From: Pyrocephalus nanus
Lineage: Eukaryota; Chordata; Aves; Passeriformes; Tyrannidae
Direction: 5' to 3'
Assembly (NCBI GenBank): GCA_038380795.1
Contig: CM076261.1
Span: 5,896,556 to 5,960,555, forward strand
Length of the DNA stretch: 64,000 bases
Below the pieces are notes generated by a model. It did no database searches, had not been told where the DNA came from, and worked only from the letters and a program-made list of their open reading frames with translations. Shown here piece by piece: positions 62,999 to 64,000 of this stretch; positions within the stretch are counted from its first letter, which is position 1, and every line of letters begins with the position of its first letter. Position numbers and translations under genes: made by a program.

Positions 62999-64000
62999 AT
63001 GATATTTCTCTCTAGTGATTACATTAAAACCTTGTTAAGAAGGCAAATCTAAACAACTTTGGCGATGTTCAAGGAGAACTACAGATTTGTTCTTGACATG
63101 CATCATTGTGTAGTCACAGAACGTTTCATGAAACACAAGGATATTTATTATTAAACAGATTACGCTCTGTTACAGCTTAAGTTAGCCTGGAGAAAAAAAA
63201 AAAAAGAACAATATTATTTAATTAATGATGGTCTTCAAATTACATCCAGAGAGAGAATAGCTGCCTTTTCAGTTTTTGTTGGCCCACATGTGGTCATGTG
63301 AGCACTGCTCACAGAAATACTACTCCCTTCTCCCTTGCTCACACACAGACACACACAACATTCTCCTGACTTTGTCCTGACTGTTCCTGAACAGTTTTCC
63401 ATTCAAACAAGTATCTAGGCTAACAAAAATGTGCTTCCTGTAGGAAAAAGAAGTTACCTCAGGGTGTCCATGTCTCTCTGTAGGACAAACACTCATTGTG
63501 TTTTCTACTGCAGCCTCTCTCCAAGCTTTCCACTGCTTCCCCAGTTCTGCCTCACAATGCAGCCTTGTGGATGCTCTTCCTGAGTCTCATTGCTTTCCCC
63601 CAAACAGGTGTTATTGCAGCCAAATTCCTCCTTCCCTACAGACTCATACAATATCGTATTTTTGCCTGGCAGTTCAATGCATCATTCCACTCTGGCCTCT
63701 TGTGCATGTGCTGTTTTGCTTTCTATAATAATGTAGTAAAAGTCCAGAAGGAAAAAGTCCCTGTTTAAGTGCCTACTCACTGCACAGTGTATGCACAAAA
63801 TACCTGAAGTTTCCTAACATGCTGTTTATGCCCTGTTGCTGTGCTCTCTGTCTGAAAATCCCAGATATGACCTGACTTCTGTGAGCTTAGCAGTTCCAAT
63901 CTGGATAATTTCAGTTCCTTGCTGCAAAAGGAAATCCAAAACAAATACAGAGCACACTCACAATCCACTTAGCAAATATATCCAGAAAAACAAAACAAGA

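Larger units (their letters stand above)
16945..64000 (-). other. DLGAP1: DLGAP1 gene, 3' half (six coding exons plus inferred 3'UTR)
   Basis: Six minus-strand exons join without a frame break into about 445 residues matching the C-terminal half of DLGAP1 (SAPAP1/GKAP; human protein 977 aa). DLGAP1 is a scaffold of the excitatory postsynaptic density. Its N-terminal repeats, not in this window, bind the guanylate-kinase domain of PSD-95-family proteins, and its extreme C-terminus binds the SHANK PDZ domain. Splice phases in mRNA order are: exon 46697 enters after one base of a codon; then 0, 2 (split TG|C), 1 (split A|TT), 0 and 0. Introns inside the window are 3322, 7344, 9232, 1933 and 2785 bp. 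The start codon and N-terminal exons lie beyond the right edge. The left edge is set by an inferred poly(A) signal. Confidence 0.95.
46698..64000 (-). other. DLGAP1: Upstream DLGAP1 intron (at least 17.3 kb, open at the right edge)
   Basis: The next upstream DLGAP1 exon, expected to encode the segment with RSHSYVRAI and to end in a single G, was not found on the minus strand. This stretch is therefore read as intron. It contains a CpG cluster (49343-49595), an A(41) run, CR1 fragments (50897-51332 and 60007-60190), a possible MIR (51385-51470), a (TC)n and an AAAT/AAAC repeat, and a possible hAT-type relic (62930-62998). Open frames here, including a 151-codon minus frame at 62353-62808, show no recognisable protein. 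Confidence 0.7.

Noticed and set aside
46698..64000. Search for further DLGAP1 exons upstream (the RSHSYVRAI segment)
   Set aside because: No minus-strand segment with the expected residues and flanking AG/GT was found. The next exon probably lies beyond the window.
1..64000. CRISPR arrays, operons, tRNA or rRNA genes
   Set aside because: None seen. The sequence is animal nuclear DNA, and the short tandem repeats present are ordinary microsatellites.

Overview
This is vertebrate nuclear DNA, almost certainly from a bird. The evidence is: intron-split genes with GT-AG junctions; moderately AT-rich, CpG-poor non-coding DNA; and several CR1 retroposon fragments that end in the avian ATTCTATG-type 3' repeat. 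The species cannot be named from the window alone.

Layout. (1) Positions 1-342 (+) are the last 113 codons of TGIF1, a TALE-homeobox transcriptional repressor, followed by its 3'UTR with poly(A) signals near 822 and 904 and a possible distal one at 1998. (2) About 2.0-16.9 kb is the space between two convergent genes, with no recognisable gene. (3) From about 17 kb to the right edge lies the 3' half of DLGAP1 (GKAP/SAPAP1) on the minus strand. It has an inferred 3'UTR (about 16.95-20.74 kb) and six coding exons, in mRNA order 46697-46324, 43001-42910, 35565-35147, 25914-25823, 23889-23737 and 20951-20742. Reading frame and splice phase are continuous through all six. They give about 445 residues, ending in the PDZ ligand QTRL. 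The upstream half of the protein, including the start codon, is not in the window. (4) The region 46.7-64 kb is read as part of a long upstream DLGAP1 intron.

Together this is the conserved TGIF1-DLGAP1 tail-to-tail neighbourhood (human 18p11.31). The two genes are not functionally linked: one is a nuclear SMAD/retinoid co-repressor and the other a postsynaptic-density scaffold. Repeats are sparse: three clear CR1 fragments, one diverged CR1-like piece, a few possible MIR/hAT relics, microsatellites, and four unusually long A/T homopolymers.

I found no new gene system. The points most worth a second look are two in-frame tandem splice acceptors in DLGAP1 (9 nt and 6 nt); an isolated CpG cluster at 49.34-49.60 kb that could be an internal promoter; a CpG/G-quadruplex block just upstream of the last exon; a CU-rich element just after the stop codon; and a possible long TGIF1 3'UTR.
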